A model generated the notes under the pieces. That model made no database searches, was not told the DNA's origin, and was given only the letters and a program-made list of their open reading frames with translations. The position numbers were made by a program, and so were the translations under genes. From NCBI GenBank assembly GCA_902168185.1, contig CABHOV010000042.1, positions 1 to 64,000 of the forward strand: a DNA stretch of 64,000 bases, read 5' to 3'. Below, one piece after another: positions 54,155 to 63,142 of the stretch (within the stretch, counting starts at the first letter, position 1; the number at the start of each line of letters is the position of its first letter). Source of the stretch: an uncultured Bacteroides sp. Its GTDB lineage: Bacteria; Bacteroidota; Bacteroidia; Cytophagales; Cyclobacteriaceae.

Positions 54155-56079
54155 GATTCCACACGATCACGCGGAATTGTAAACATAAAGGAACTACCTT
54201 TTCCAGGTTCACTTTCAACCCAGATCCGTCCTCCGTTTTTCTCTACAAGTTCTTTGCAAAGTGTTAACCCGAGGCCAGTGCCTTTTTCATTGGATGTACC
54301 AGGTGTACTAAATCCAGTCACACCACTAAAAAGTTTAGCCTGTCGATCTATAGGTATACCTTGACCAGTATCTTTCACAGTAACTTTTACAAATTTTTCC
54401 TGATCAACTACCGAAAGCGAAAGCTGGTCACCAGCGCGTGAAAACTTAATGGCGTTGTTCATCAGGTTCCGGATAACGATATCAACGGTCGCCTTATCGG
54501 CAAATGCCATAGCAGGTGTTGTTACCTTGGAGAACATCGTTACCTGCTTTGTCTCCGCTTGTCCTTTTGCTAACCGAACATTTTCCTCCACTACTTCTTT
54601 CAAATCAAAATGTTCTGAATACAATACCATTCCATCCATTTGGTTCTTTGCCCAATGAAGCATGTTTTCAACAAGCTGAACGGTTACTGTCAATTTTTCA
54701 CTCATCAGTAAACTAATCTGCTTGATGTCTTGGTTGGTAAGTGTACCATCGCGCATCAACTCCACCATGCTCTGCAAAGAGTTTAGCGGGCTTCTGAAAT
54801 CGTGACTGATTATGGAGAGCAACCTGTTTTTCACGGTGTTGAGCCTTTCCAGGTGAGCATTTTGCTCATTTATTTTTTCCTTCTGAAGCACAATGGCATT
54901 GTTGCGTTCTATGAGAAGCTCATTGAATTTCTTTTTGCGTTTATTAGAAACAATAAGGTAGGCGCTTATCAGTGCAAATAGGATAAGGCCTATCACATAT
55001 GTTTTTCGCTTGAATGTAGCGCGTACAATTTCTTTTTGTTGCAGTTCACGATCGCGTGTCAGCAATTCAATTTCATGCTGTTTTTTCTGGAGATCATATT
55101 CTGCCTGCAGATTGTTCGCTTCTCTTTCTTTCTCAATGCTGAACATTTTTTCCTTCAACGAAATCTCCTGGTTGCGATAATATAGAGATTGTTTAAAATT
55201 CTTTTGCTCGTTATATGCGGTATATAAAATATGATAGACGTCCAACAGTAAATCCTGGGTACCACCTGACTCTAGGTTTCCCAGACTCTTCTTCCCATAA
55301 TATATAGTTTTATCGAATTGTCGTTTATCGAGAAATACTTTAGCCATCGAGTTATAGGCAAAGGAGACGCCATCTATATCACGGATACGAATAGAGATAT
55401 CGAGCGCTTCCTGTAAATACTTAAGTGCCGCTTTATGTTCACCCATCCGCTGGTATATATCACCAATATTAAAGAGAACGATGTGCTTGTATGTAGAATC
55501 TTTTATCTGTCCGATAATCTTCAATGCACGCGAGTTATACTCCAAAGCTTTGCTGTATTGACGGTCGCTGACAAGTGCATCCCCTATATTGATCAATTGT
55601 GATAGCATGGGACCATCACCATACACCTTCATTATTTCCAATGATTTTTCATAGTACTCGGCGGCTTTGGCGTGGTTGCCCATATTGGAGTATACAATTC
55701 CAATGTTGTTGTAACAGTTTCCAGTAAGCCCAGGCAATTTTAATGAATCGCTAAGCTTGAGAGCTTCGAGCTGACATTTTAATGCTTCGGGATATTTGCC
55801 TTTCCCAATCAGTGCTACCCCTTTTGTAACGTAACTTACCGCAACACCTTTTCTAAAGCCGATTTTCTTGGCCAGCTGCAAGGCGTGGTCGGCTGCAATT
55901 ACAGAGCTATCCGGATTTCTATTCCAGTAAAATTTCGAAAGAGAAATGTATACATTGACTTTCGTAGTATCATGAACAGAATTTTTAATTTCCTCGGTAA
56001 GTGTAACGTACTCCGATTGTGCCCGCGCAAAGGGTATACTCAAAAACAAGAACATTAATATAGCAGGCAGTTTGCACAT
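54151..56079 (-). CDS. TPR-containing sensor histidine kinase
   Basis: This is a 642-residue membrane kinase. The start at 56079 puts a signal peptide (MCKLPAILMFLFLSIPFARAQ) at the N-terminus; the frame can extend to 56127. The periplasmic part (about 30-340) is made of TPR repeats (GNCYNNIGIVYSNMGNHAKAAEYY, GDIYQRMGEHKAALKYLQEAL). A coiled coil precedes one transmembrane helix (TYVIGLILFALISAYLIV), and then come HisKA (LLSIISHDFRSPLNSLQSM) and HATPase_c (NLMNNAIKFS, DTGQGIPIDRQ, GTGLGLTLCKELVEKNGG). No receiver or DNA-binding domain is fused and no response regulator is adjacent, so its partner is elsewhere. The signal is unknown. Confidence 0.93.
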   Translation of the reverse strand: MCKLPAILMFLFLSIPFARAQSEYVTLTEEIKNSVHDTTKVNVYISLSKFYWNRNPDSSVIAADHALQLAKKIGFRKGVAVSYVTKGVALIGKGKYPEALKCQLEALKLSDSLKLPGLTGNCYNNIGIVYSNMGNHAKAAEYYEKSLEIMKVYGDGPMLSQLINIGDALVSDRQYSKALEYNSRALKIIGQIKDSTYKHIVLFNIGDIYQRMGEHKAALKYLQEALDISIRIRDIDGVSFAYNSMAKVFLDKRQFDKTIYYGKKSLGNLESGGTQDLLLDVYHILYTAYNEQKNFKQSLYYRNQEISLKEKMFSIEKEREANNLQAEYDLQKKQHEIELLTRDRELQQKEIVRATFKRKTYVIGLILFALISAYLIVSNKRKKKFNELLIERNNAIVLQKEKINEQNAHLERLNTVKNRLLSIISHDFRSPLNSLQSMVELMRDGTLTNQDIKQISLLMSEKLTVTVQLVENMLHWAKNQMDGMVLYSEHFDLKEVVEENVRLAKGQAETKQVTMFSKVTTPAMAFADKATVDIVIRNLMNNAIKFSRAGDQLSLSVVDQEKFVKVTVKDTGQGIPIDRQAKLFSGVTGFSTPGTSNEKGTGLGLTLCKELVEKNGGRIWVESEPGKGSSFMFTIPRDRVES

Positions 56080-56216
56080 GTTTCTTTGTACCGGGTTCGA
56101 AATCTCCATCAAACTTAGGTACATCACCGCGTATTTATCGCAGAGAAAAATTGCATTTCATTACATCAGCAGGCATTTATGCTTTTTATGGAAAAACTCT
56201 TATACCCTAACTCATT

Positions 56217-59200
56217 TTACGGTAACAATTCACGTGATTGTCCCTGAGCATTTATTATTTGAACGTGCTTTGCATTTTCAGGAATACTGAATTTCCGTGA
56301 TGATTGCGATAAATACCCTGAACCATAGTAAAATTCAATCTTCACTTTTTTCCCCTGCTTGCTTGTTACCAGCGCGTATATATCATCGCGACGCAGGGAT
56401 ATTACATTGCGAACATTTGATTTCCCTTCAAATACACGAAGTGAGTCATTGTTTTGGGTAGCCAGGAGTAACATTTTAGCGTCAGCTGTAATCAATCGCG
56501 CTAAACTTTTACCTGCTCCATTAATCAATACCCCGCTTTGATGTATCGTTAATGGAGTAAGGTTCCCTTTAATATTACCTTCGCCTTGCATCACGATTCC
56601 TTTCATTGCATCATACCTTCCAGTAAGTACATCTGGAGCATACGAATTACCACTTAAGATGGCATCGGCATGCCCGTCATTATTGTAATCACCGCTAAGT
56701 ATACCATACACCGGGGCGACTTGTGCTTGTGCCGGGAGTGGTTTTAACTGCCATTCACCCTTTCCTCTGTTTTCTAGATAGCTGGTATAAAATGTCTGTG
56801 CTTCGTTCATGACAGGTTTATGCTTGCTCTTTACAAGTACACTGTCCATAGTTTGCTCAGCATACTTCTGATAGCTAGGGTAATATTTCTTGAATGACGC
56901 GACCTGGAGAAAAATATCATCACGCGGATGTGCCGGTCGGTTTACATCTTCTATATAGTACGACAGCAGCGCTTCCTCCACACCATCATCATTAAAATCG
57001 CTGGTATACACACGTACAGGTTGTGTAGATGAAGTTTTATACCGTGAATTCAATCCAAGGTTACCCAATATATAGTCTGTATCTCCGTCTTCGTCGAAAT
57101 CTCCGCCTTCGATACTATTCCACCATCCTGTTGAATTAGCAAGTATAGTCGATTTAAAAAATCCATTTGTGTTTTTGAATATTGTAACGGGCATCCACTC
57201 GCCCACCACAATTAAATCCATGGCTTGATCATTATCTATATCTGTCCACAAAGCGGACGTTACCATGCCTATATTTTTCAATCCAGGTGCTACCTGATCC
57301 GTGACATCGGTAAAATGCCCTTTGTCATTCCTCAAGATATAGCTCTGTCCAGGCTTGGGATACTGATGAGGCATAAGCCGCCCTCCCACAAAAAGATCTA
57401 GGTCACCATCCTTGTCATAATCAGAAGACAAAACACATGAACCACTTGCTGTCATAGAGGACAGAGCAGTTAGGTCAAGTCTAAAATTACCCTTACCATC
57501 ATTCAGATATAGCCTGTCCTGATAGTAAGGAGATTCAGCCGCAAACTCATTGCCTCCACTTACGATGTATAGATCGGCATCACCGTCATTGTCTGCATCG
57601 AAAAACAAAGTCCCCATATCTTCTTCAAGTTTTACACTTGACGTCAATGGTTTGGAAATAAACTTACCATCTTTAGTTTGTATCGATAGCTGTCCTGACT
57701 GTTTATAGGCACCACCTACAAAAAAATCATCCAGTCCATCGCCATTAACATCCGCCACTGCTATACCCGGACCGCCCTCGGAATATTTATGTGGAAGCAA
57801 TGGTTCTATTTTAAAATCTGCATACTCGGTTTCTTTGTGTCTATAGGCAATATTTCGTTTTTTCGCAGCAGAAGTAAAAAGACTTTGTATAGTATCAGTG
57901 CTATTTTTTTTTGCGGGTGGCAATTTCACTTCTTGCGCATCGGTATATTGAACAACAAGAACCTGATCCGCAGGTATACTCTTTATGAGTTGCCGCTTTC
58001 CGTCAGGCCACACCACCAACAATGAATCAACACGACTCGTCTTGCCGAGCCCGAAGTGTATTTCTTGTTCTACTGTAGACTGATACCCCCTATATGGATA
58101 ATGTTCGTGATATTGAATGGAATCCTTTTTAGAAAATAAAATTAGCTTGGTTCCATAGCCGTGATTATTCCCAGGAGGCCCTTGAAGGTCAATGCGCAAA
58201 AAGTGATTTTTGAAATATGAATCCGCGTGACTCTCAAATACAAACGCAGGCCCATCTATATTGTTTGTTATATAATCAAGATCGCCATCATTATCCAGGT
58301 CTGCGTATGCAGCTCCGGTAGAATAGCACGGCATTGTAAATCCCCATGTTACCGACTGATTTGAAAAAGTAAGATCTCCCTTATTCTTGAAAGCAAAAAC
58401 CGGAAGGTGGGCGCCTTCTATACTATTTATCGCCTTCAATAATTTTTTCTTTACGGATTGATCATATCCGGCTTGCATAAACTCCTGCATCCTATAGCTC
58501 ACAAAGTCCCGGTTCGTGATATCACGTGGATAACCATTGGTAATCAATAGATCTTTCCATCCATCATTATCTATATCTGCGAATAAAGGACTCCAACTCC
58601 AGTCTGTCGCTTCAATGCCGGCAAGCTGCGCGATCTCACTGAAAGCCGGTTGCCCCGATGCATCTTTACCAACGTTAAGCTGCAGTGTATTTCGCATATA
58701 CTGCGGTGTATATCCATACGCAATCTCCGAACGATAGCGATCATAGTTCGTTGACCCAAACATCAACTTCTGTCGCTTGTTGTCGTGCGGCAACATATCT
58801 ACTTCTATAAAATCGGGTAATCCATCGTTGTTATAGTCGGCAACATCATTACCCATTGCAGAATAACTCGTGTGCTTGAAATACTCTTCGGCACGATCTG
58901 TAAAGGTCCCGTCCTGATTATTGATATATAGCAGGTCGTTGGATAAGTAATCATTGGACACCACTATATCCGGCCATTCATCCTGGTTGATATCGGCAAT
59001 GGAAACACCAAGTCCGTATCCTTCCTTGGTAATTCCTGCGGCCGCAGAAATATTTGTAAAGGTATTGTTACCGTTATTCCTGTAAAGACGATCTGTATTG
59101 TTCATCTCTCCATGTATCCGTTTGGAACGAATTACATTGGGCCCTGTTTCATCCGTTGTATTGGTGAGGATATATACATCAAGATCACCATCGCGATCGT

Positions 59201-59768
59201 AATCAAAGAATGCCGCTTGCACGGAATGCCCTGCATCATCCAAACCAAATGTATGTGCACTCTCGGTAAAAGTATTATCGTGATTATTGATATATAGCTC
59301 GTTGGCGAGAAGTTCAGGTTTCTGAAACGGGCCGGCATAGCACACATATATATCAAGCCATCCGTCCTGATTAATATCAATGATAGAAACCCCGGTGGCC
59401 CACTTATTCAACTTACCGAGATTTGCCTGCTGTGTAATGTCTTCAAACTTTAATTTCCCTTTGTTCAGGTATAAACGGTTGGTAGACATATTGGCTGTAA
59501 AGAAAATATCTTTCAACCCATCGTTGTTGATGTCTGCAATACCAATACCCGCACCGTTGTAAAAATATTCGAACGTGATGATGTTCAGATTTTCATCTTC
59601 ATATAGCTGGTTCACAAAATCGATCCCAGTATATTCCGGAGGAAGCAATTCCATCAGAGGTTTCTTTTCCTCTGAAGTACAGCTCACCAGCACTGCCGCC
59701 AGTAAAGCAACCAGGAAATTGCAGCGCTTAAAATTCTTTGCTATATACGAGGATAAAAGGATAGTCAT
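56217..59768 (-). CDS. FG-GAP/VCBS repeat lipoprotein with ASPIC/UnbV domain (paralog 3)
   Basis: This is a 1183-residue lipoprotein (lipobox LVSC, Cys30 from the ATG at 59768; ATG 59783 is also possible). Two FG-GAP propeller halves carry calcium-loop motifs (DINNDGLKD, DINQDGWLD, DYDRDGDLD, DVNGDGLDD, DADNDGDAD). The ASPIC/UnbV domain lies between them (PYRGYQSTVEQEIHFGLG). The block TDWSWSPLFADIDNDGWKDLLITNGYPRDITNRDF is shared with the two other paralogs, while the SRDELLDQ motif appears in diverged form (HPRDDIFLQVASFKKYY). Unlike paralogs 1 and 2 it stands alone, with no susC/susD or enzyme partner beside it. Function unknown; surface display is inferred from the lipobox. Confidence 0.87.
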   Translation of the reverse strand: MTILLSSYIAKNFKRCNFLVALLAAVLVSCTSEEKKPLMELLPPEYTGIDFVNQLYEDENLNIITFEYFYNGAGIGIADINNDGLKDIFFTANMSTNRLYLNKGKLKFEDITQQANLGKLNKWATGVSIIDINQDGWLDIYVCYAGPFQKPELLANELYINNHDNTFTESAHTFGLDDAGHSVQAAFFDYDRDGDLDVYILTNTTDETGPNVIRSKRIHGEMNNTDRLYRNNGNNTFTNISAAAGITKEGYGLGVSIADINQDEWPDIVVSNDYLSNDLLYINNQDGTFTDRAEEYFKHTSYSAMGNDVADYNNDGLPDFIEVDMLPHDNKRQKLMFGSTNYDRYRSEIAYGYTPQYMRNTLQLNVGKDASGQPAFSEIAQLAGIEATDWSWSPLFADIDNDGWKDLLITNGYPRDITNRDFVSYRMQEFMQAGYDQSVKKKLLKAINSIEGAHLPVFAFKNKGDLTFSNQSVTWGFTMPCYSTGAAYADLDNDGDLDYITNNIDGPAFVFESHADSYFKNHFLRIDLQGPPGNNHGYGTKLILFSKKDSIQYHEHYPYRGYQSTVEQEIHFGLGKTSRVDSLLVVWPDGKRQLIKSIPADQVLVVQYTDAQEVKLPPAKKNSTDTIQSLFTSAAKKRNIAYRHKETEYADFKIEPLLPHKYSEGGPGIAVADVNGDGLDDFFVGGAYKQSGQLSIQTKDGKFISKPLTSSVKLEEDMGTLFFDADNDGDADLYIVSGGNEFAAESPYYQDRLYLNDGKGNFRLDLTALSSMTASGSCVLSSDYDKDGDLDLFVGGRLMPHQYPKPGQSYILRNDKGHFTDVTDQVAPGLKNIGMVTSALWTDIDNDQAMDLIVVGEWMPVTIFKNTNGFFKSTILANSTGWWNSIEGGDFDEDGDTDYILGNLGLNSRYKTSSTQPVRVYTSDFNDDGVEEALLSYYIEDVNRPAHPRDDIFLQVASFKKYYPSYQKYAEQTMDSVLVKSKHKPVMNEAQTFYTSYLENRGKGEWQLKPLPAQAQVAPVYGILSGDYNNDGHADAILSGNSYAPDVLTGRYDAMKGIVMQGEGNIKGNLTPLTIHQSGVLINGAGKSLARLITADAKMLLLATQNNDSLRVFEGKSNVRNVISLRRDDIYALVTSKQGKKVKIEFYYGSGYLSQSSRKFSIPENAKHVQIINAQGQSRELLP

Positions 59769-59933
59769 GCGAGAAAAATACATAGTAAGTTACACCTATA
59801 AACGAGCGATGCCACCACACTATAACATTTTCTGTTTGACTATTTACTGATATAAAAATAAAGTAGAAACCTGTCAGGGTATGTACTATAGAAACTGTAT
59901 TAAAACGCCCGCCAACATCATGTATTAATACAC

Positions 59934-59993
59934 TGTACGCAGCGTACACTGTTGTACCATTTCCGTACATAGTACATCTTACCCCTAATTTTG
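59934..59993 (+). promoter_or_regulatory. Promoter region of the NtrY-like kinase with clustered GTAC motifs
   Basis: TAATTTTG at 59986-59993 fully matches TAnnTTTG and lies 86 bp before the kinase ATG. Just upstream is TGTACGC-A-GCGTACA (59934-59948, 7-bp arms), then three more GTAC-containing words up to 59975. No TTTG -33 box is present, so the GTAC cluster may be an activator site. The rest of the 311-bp divergent gap shows nothing else clear. Confidence 0.5.
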
Positions 59994-60079
59994 CCAACTT
60001 GTATCCGAATCTTTGCGTTAGTACTGCTCAGGACGCTTACTTTCGTGTATGATATATTGCTCTTTACAATTGAACATTT

Positions 60080-61429
60080 ATGGATTTTAACTGGCGATCA
60101 CCAGTAGTACCACGGGTGGCTGCATTGGCGGCATCAATCTTTTTATTCTGCTTCTTTGCCTTCTCAAAAGGCGACTGGGTTTATGCGTTAATCTTTCTGG
60201 GATTGAGCGCTTACCAAATCAAGCTTTTGATTGCTTATCTCGATCGGTCGAATGAAAACATCGCTTCGTTCCTGGACTCTGTAAAGTTCGATGATCTCTC
60301 CTATTCATTTAAAACAGAAAGTGATGATCCTGCCGTGAAGCGATTACACCAGGAATTGAATGGTGCTTTGATGAAACTTCGAAGTGCACGAAGTGAGAAG
60401 GATTCAGAATTTCTGTTCTTCAAAAACATTGTGATGCATGTGGGAATCGGGCTGATCGTTTTTAAAGAAGATGGTACGGTAGAGATTTTCAACAGTGCCG
60501 CGCGTAAACTTTTAAAAACGAATCGCATTGATAACATCAGCGACCTTAAAGATGTAAGCGATACACTCGTAAATGTTTTTACAAAACTAAAAACCGGTGG
60601 ACGCGAACTCGTGCGACAAAAGATCGGTGAGGAGATTGTACAACTATCGATCTATGCTATAGAACTTACCTTACGGGGAGAAAATGTAAAACTGATTTCA
60701 GTCCAAAACATCCAGAGTGAATTGGAGGAAAAAGAAATGGAGGCATGGCAAAATCTCGTGCGTGTGCTTACACATGAGATCATGAACTCCGTTACACCGA
60801 TCTCTTCGCTCGCAGGTATAGTAGAAGAAGAGTTGAAGCCACACATCCAGGAAGAGAATGGGATGCCGTTAAGCAAAGACCAGCTGAGCGACATTCATCT
60901 TTCATTGCAAACAATCAGCAAGCGAAGTGAAGGCTTGATTCATTTCGTAAAGGAATTCCGTAGCCTTACGGCTATACCGAAGCCACGCCCAATGCAAATT
61001 GAAGTGCGCCCTTTACTGGAAGAACTTACGATGCTTCATCGGAAAGATGTTACTGAAAAAAATATTCAGTTGGTGATCTCTGTATACCCCGAAGACCTGA
61101 CTATATCTGCAGATAAGAATATGATCGAACAAGTGATCATCAACTTATTCAAGAATGCGATCCAGGCATTTGAAGACCAGGACACCAAGACGATTGAACT
61201 TCGCGCTTACCTGAATGACAAATCGCGGCCGGTTATTGCCGTACGTGACAACGGTACGGGTATTGATCCAGAGGCAGTGGAGAAAATATTCATTCCATTT
61301 TTCACCACTAAAAAAACAGGTTCAGGAATTGGTCTCAGCTTATCGCGACAGATCATGCGGCAGCATCAGGGTACACTTAGTGTGAAGTCTACGGTAGGGA
61401 AAGGCACCGAGTTCTTCATGCGATTCTAA
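60080..61429 (+). CDS. NtrY-like sensor histidine kinase with PAS-like domain
   Basis: This is a 449-residue kinase. Two transmembrane helices (about 10-28 and 33-52) are joined by a very short loop, so sensing is probably internal. A PAS-like domain covers about 105-215 ([23 protein letters not shown]). HisKA has His232 in [17 protein letters not shown], and HATPase_c shows [32 protein letters not shown] and [18 protein letters not shown]. The order and the HEIMNSVTP box resemble NtrY-type kinases, which usually pair with an NtrC-type regulator; none is adjacent here. It is divergent from FG-GAP paralog 3 and 121 bp upstream of the acyl carrier protein gene. Confidence 0.92.
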   Translation: MDFNWRSPVVPRVAALAASIFLFCFFAFSKGDWVYALIFLGLSAYQIKLLIAYLDRSNENIASFLDSVKFDDLSYSFKTESDDPAVKRLHQELNGALMKLRSARSEKDSEFLFFKNIVMHVGIGLIVFKEDGTVEIFNSAARKLLKTNRIDNISDLKDVSDTLVNVFTKLKTGGRELVRQKIGEEIVQLSIYAIELTLRGENVKLISVQNIQSELEEKEMEAWQNLVRVLTHEIMNSVTPISSLAGIVEEELKPHIQEENGMPLSKDQLSDIHLSLQTISKRSEGLIHFVKEFRSLTAIPKPRPMQIEVRPLLEELTMLHRKDVTEKNIQLVISVYPEDLTISADKNMIEQVIINLFKNAIQAFEDQDTKTIELRAYLNDKSRPVIAVRDNGTGIDPEAVEKIFIPFFTTKKTGSGIGLSLSRQIMRQHQGTLSVKSTVGKGTEFFMRF

Positions 61430-61522
61430 CCTGTTCGTGTCCCTTTCTTTGAAGCATTTTTTTGATTTCCAGTAGCTTACCTGAATATGGAAATGCGAGT
61501 GTTAGAAGTATGATTTTTTTAA

Positions 61523-61530
61523 TACATTTG
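61523..61530 (+). promoter_or_regulatory. Candidate -7 promoter box of the acyl carrier protein gene
   Basis: TACATTTG fully matches TAnnTTTG and lies 20 bp before the ATG at 61551. The -33 region (TGTTAG) is weak. Confidence 0.45.
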
Positions 61531-61550
61531 CGAAACACAACTTCACGCTA

Positions 61551-61793
61551 ATGCAAGACATTCCGCAGAAAGTCACTAAGATTCTAACAGAAAAACTCGG
61601 CATCGCAGCATCGGAAATTACACCTGAAGCTAACTTTGTAAAAGATCTTGGGATCGACTCGCTCGACTATGCAGAAATTGTGATGGAGTTTGAGCAAACT
61701 TTTGATATCCGCATTCCGGATGATGACGCTGAAAAACTTCAAACCTACGGACAAGCTGTAAGCTATATACAGGATAAAGTAGAAAAGAAGTAA
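61551..61793 (+). CDS. Acyl carrier protein
   Basis: This is an 80-residue acidic four-helix protein. Ser37 in GIDSLDYAEIVMEFE is the 4'-phosphopantetheine attachment site. The length and the C-terminal helix (AVSYIQDKVEKK) fit AcpP-like proteins. It carries growing acyl chains for fatty acid or related lipid synthesis in the cytosol. It is not next to fabF, fabD or plsX, so it may be a second, specialised carrier rather than the main AcpP. A diacylglycerol/lipid kinase-type gene lies 370 bp downstream, though with a convergent gene between. I leave the symbol blank for this reason. Confidence 0.93.
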   Translation: MQDIPQKVTKILTEKLGIAASEITPEANFVKDLGIDSLDYAEIVMEFEQTFDIRIPDDDAEKLQTYGQAVSYIQDKVEKK

Positions 61794-61794
61794 G

Positions 61795-62142
61795 TTACCT
61801 CTTTTCAGATTCAAAATAACTACACAGTCGGGTTACATCTTTAGCCAACGCATGCGTGAGTGGCAGCCAATGTGTTCTGTCTTCTATTTTCATCATGGTC
61901 CAGACCGTTGGATTACCATCCCAGGTGATCACAAATTTTTCTGTGCCCTTTAACACCAGATCCATCTCATACAGTTCTTCTCCGGCTTTGTCATACATCC
62001 CGGTAAATTGAAGCAGGATATGATCTTTTTTCACCAACTCACCTTTTACACACTCCATGCTATCGAGCCGCATGAGTAATTTTGTTTCTTTATTCCAGGC
62101 CTTGAACAATAACTTTCTCGGCAAGTAAAAATTCGTGTCCAT
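61795..62142 (-). CDS. Small YopX-like protein of unknown function
   Basis: This is a 115-residue cytosolic protein. The layout resembles the YopX domain best known from phages: LLFKAWNKETKLLMRLDSM at the start, then LQFTGMYDKAGEELYEMDLVL (compare the phage-type QFTGLKDKNGKEIYEGDIV) and a short beta-rich end. No phage genes are near, so it may be a domesticated family member. Its stop is one base from the acyl carrier protein stop (convergent), and its start is 20 bp from the GTG start of the lipid kinase gene (divergent), so it is tightly packed. The role is unknown. Confidence 0.75.
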   Translation of the reverse strand: MDTNFYLPRKLLFKAWNKETKLLMRLDSMECVKGELVKKDHILLQFTGMYDKAGEELYEMDLVLKGTEKFVITWDGNPTVWTMMKIEDRTHWLPLTHALAKDVTRLCSYFESEKR

Positions 62143-62162
62143 AAAATTTGTAACGTTGAGCC

Positions 62163-63071
62163 GTGAACAGCGAAGGTAAGAAGGTATTATTTATAGTCAA
62201 CAAGTATGCAGGCACCGGCTATCAGCCGCAGGTGGAAGGCCGCATCGTTGACGCGTGTGTTAAAAACAATGTGGAGTGCACGGTTGAATTTACACAGGCT
62301 CCCGGTCATGCTATAGAGCTGGCAGAGACTGCAAAGCAACAGGGCTTTGACTTTGTCGTTGCCGTGGGTGGCGATGGAACCATTAATGAAGTAGCACGTG
62401 GTGCTTTGAAAGCATCTATACCAATGGGTATAATTCCGCGTGGCTCTGGCAATGGTCTTTCGCGACATCTTGGTATTCCGCTTACTGTGGGGCAGGCTGC
62501 GTTGTCGTTGTTCGATAGCAGTATATTAAAAATGGATACGTTCACGGTGAATAATAAACTTTCGTTGAATGTTTCCGGCATTGGCTTCGATGGACATATC
62601 GCGAATCTGTTTGGAGGAAAAACGAAACGAGGATTGACCGGCTACGTGAAGCTCACCGTGGAAGAGTTTTTTGCTTTCCAGGAATTTGACCTGGAGGTTT
62701 CTATTGATAACACAACGTTTTCCAGCAAGGCATTTATCATTGCTATAGCAAACTCATCTCAGTATGGTAACAACGCGCGTATAGCTCCTGCTGCTTCTGT
62801 TTGCGATCAGCTTTTACATGTTACACTGGTTAAAAAAGTGCCGGTATACCGGGTCGATTTCGTATATAGTATGTTTACCGGAGGCCTGGGTAAATCTTCA
62901 TTCTGCGATATGCACGAAGCGAAGTCAATAGTCATTAAAACTTCGAAGCCTATAGCCTTTCACGTGGACGGTGAACCTTGCGGGCACGACACTGAATTTA
63001 ATATTTCGCTGATGCCTGCCGCTCTTCAGGTTTTAGTACCGAACAAAACCCTTCAAAAAGGAACACTGTAA
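62163..63071 (+). CDS. Diacylglycerol/lipid kinase family protein (YegS/DagK-like)
   Basis: This is a 302-residue cytosolic or membrane-associated kinase. The GTG start is supported by an in-frame TGA only six bases upstream (62157-62159). The DAGK catalytic domain has GGDGTINEVARGAL (69-82) as nucleotide site and PRGSGNGLSRHLGIP (92-106). The C-terminal lobe (about 130-295) includes GIGFDGHIANLF and FHVDGEP, typical of the family. It would phosphorylate diacylglycerol or a long-chain base; the exact lipid cannot be told. Only 20 bp separate it from the divergent YopX-like gene. Confidence 0.92.
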   Translation: MNSEGKKVLFIVNKYAGTGYQPQVEGRIVDACVKNNVECTVEFTQAPGHAIELAETAKQQGFDFVVAVGGDGTINEVARGALKASIPMGIIPRGSGNGLSRHLGIPLTVGQAALSLFDSSILKMDTFTVNNKLSLNVSGIGFDGHIANLFGGKTKRGLTGYVKLTVEEFFAFQEFDLEVSIDNTTFSSKAFIIAIANSSQYGNNARIAPAASVCDQLLHVTLVKKVPVYRVDFVYSMFTGGLGKSSFCDMHEAKSIVIKTSKPIAFHVDGEPCGHDTEFNISLMPAALQVLVPNKTLQKGTL

Positions 63072-63110
63072 ATACCGTTCGGTGGGTGACACCTCGCTTG
63101 CTATAGATTC

Positions 63111-63133
63111 GTTTAATTACTCTACAATTAAAC
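63111..63133. repeat. Inverted repeat in the leader of the DUF2911 gene
   Basis: Perfect 8-bp AT-rich arms (GTTTAATT at 63111-63118, AATTAAAC at 63126-63133) enclose a 7-nt loop and end 9 bp before the ATG. On the plus strand TAGATTCG, a 7/8 match to the -7 consensus, precedes it. A possible operator or leader hairpin. Confidence 0.35.
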
Positions 63134-63142
63134 CTGCATCCC

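Noticed and set aside
59728-59997. 89-codon minus-strand frame upstream of FG-GAP paralog 3
   Set aside because: Overlaps the start of paralog 3 and the GTAC promoter region; no motif or leader.
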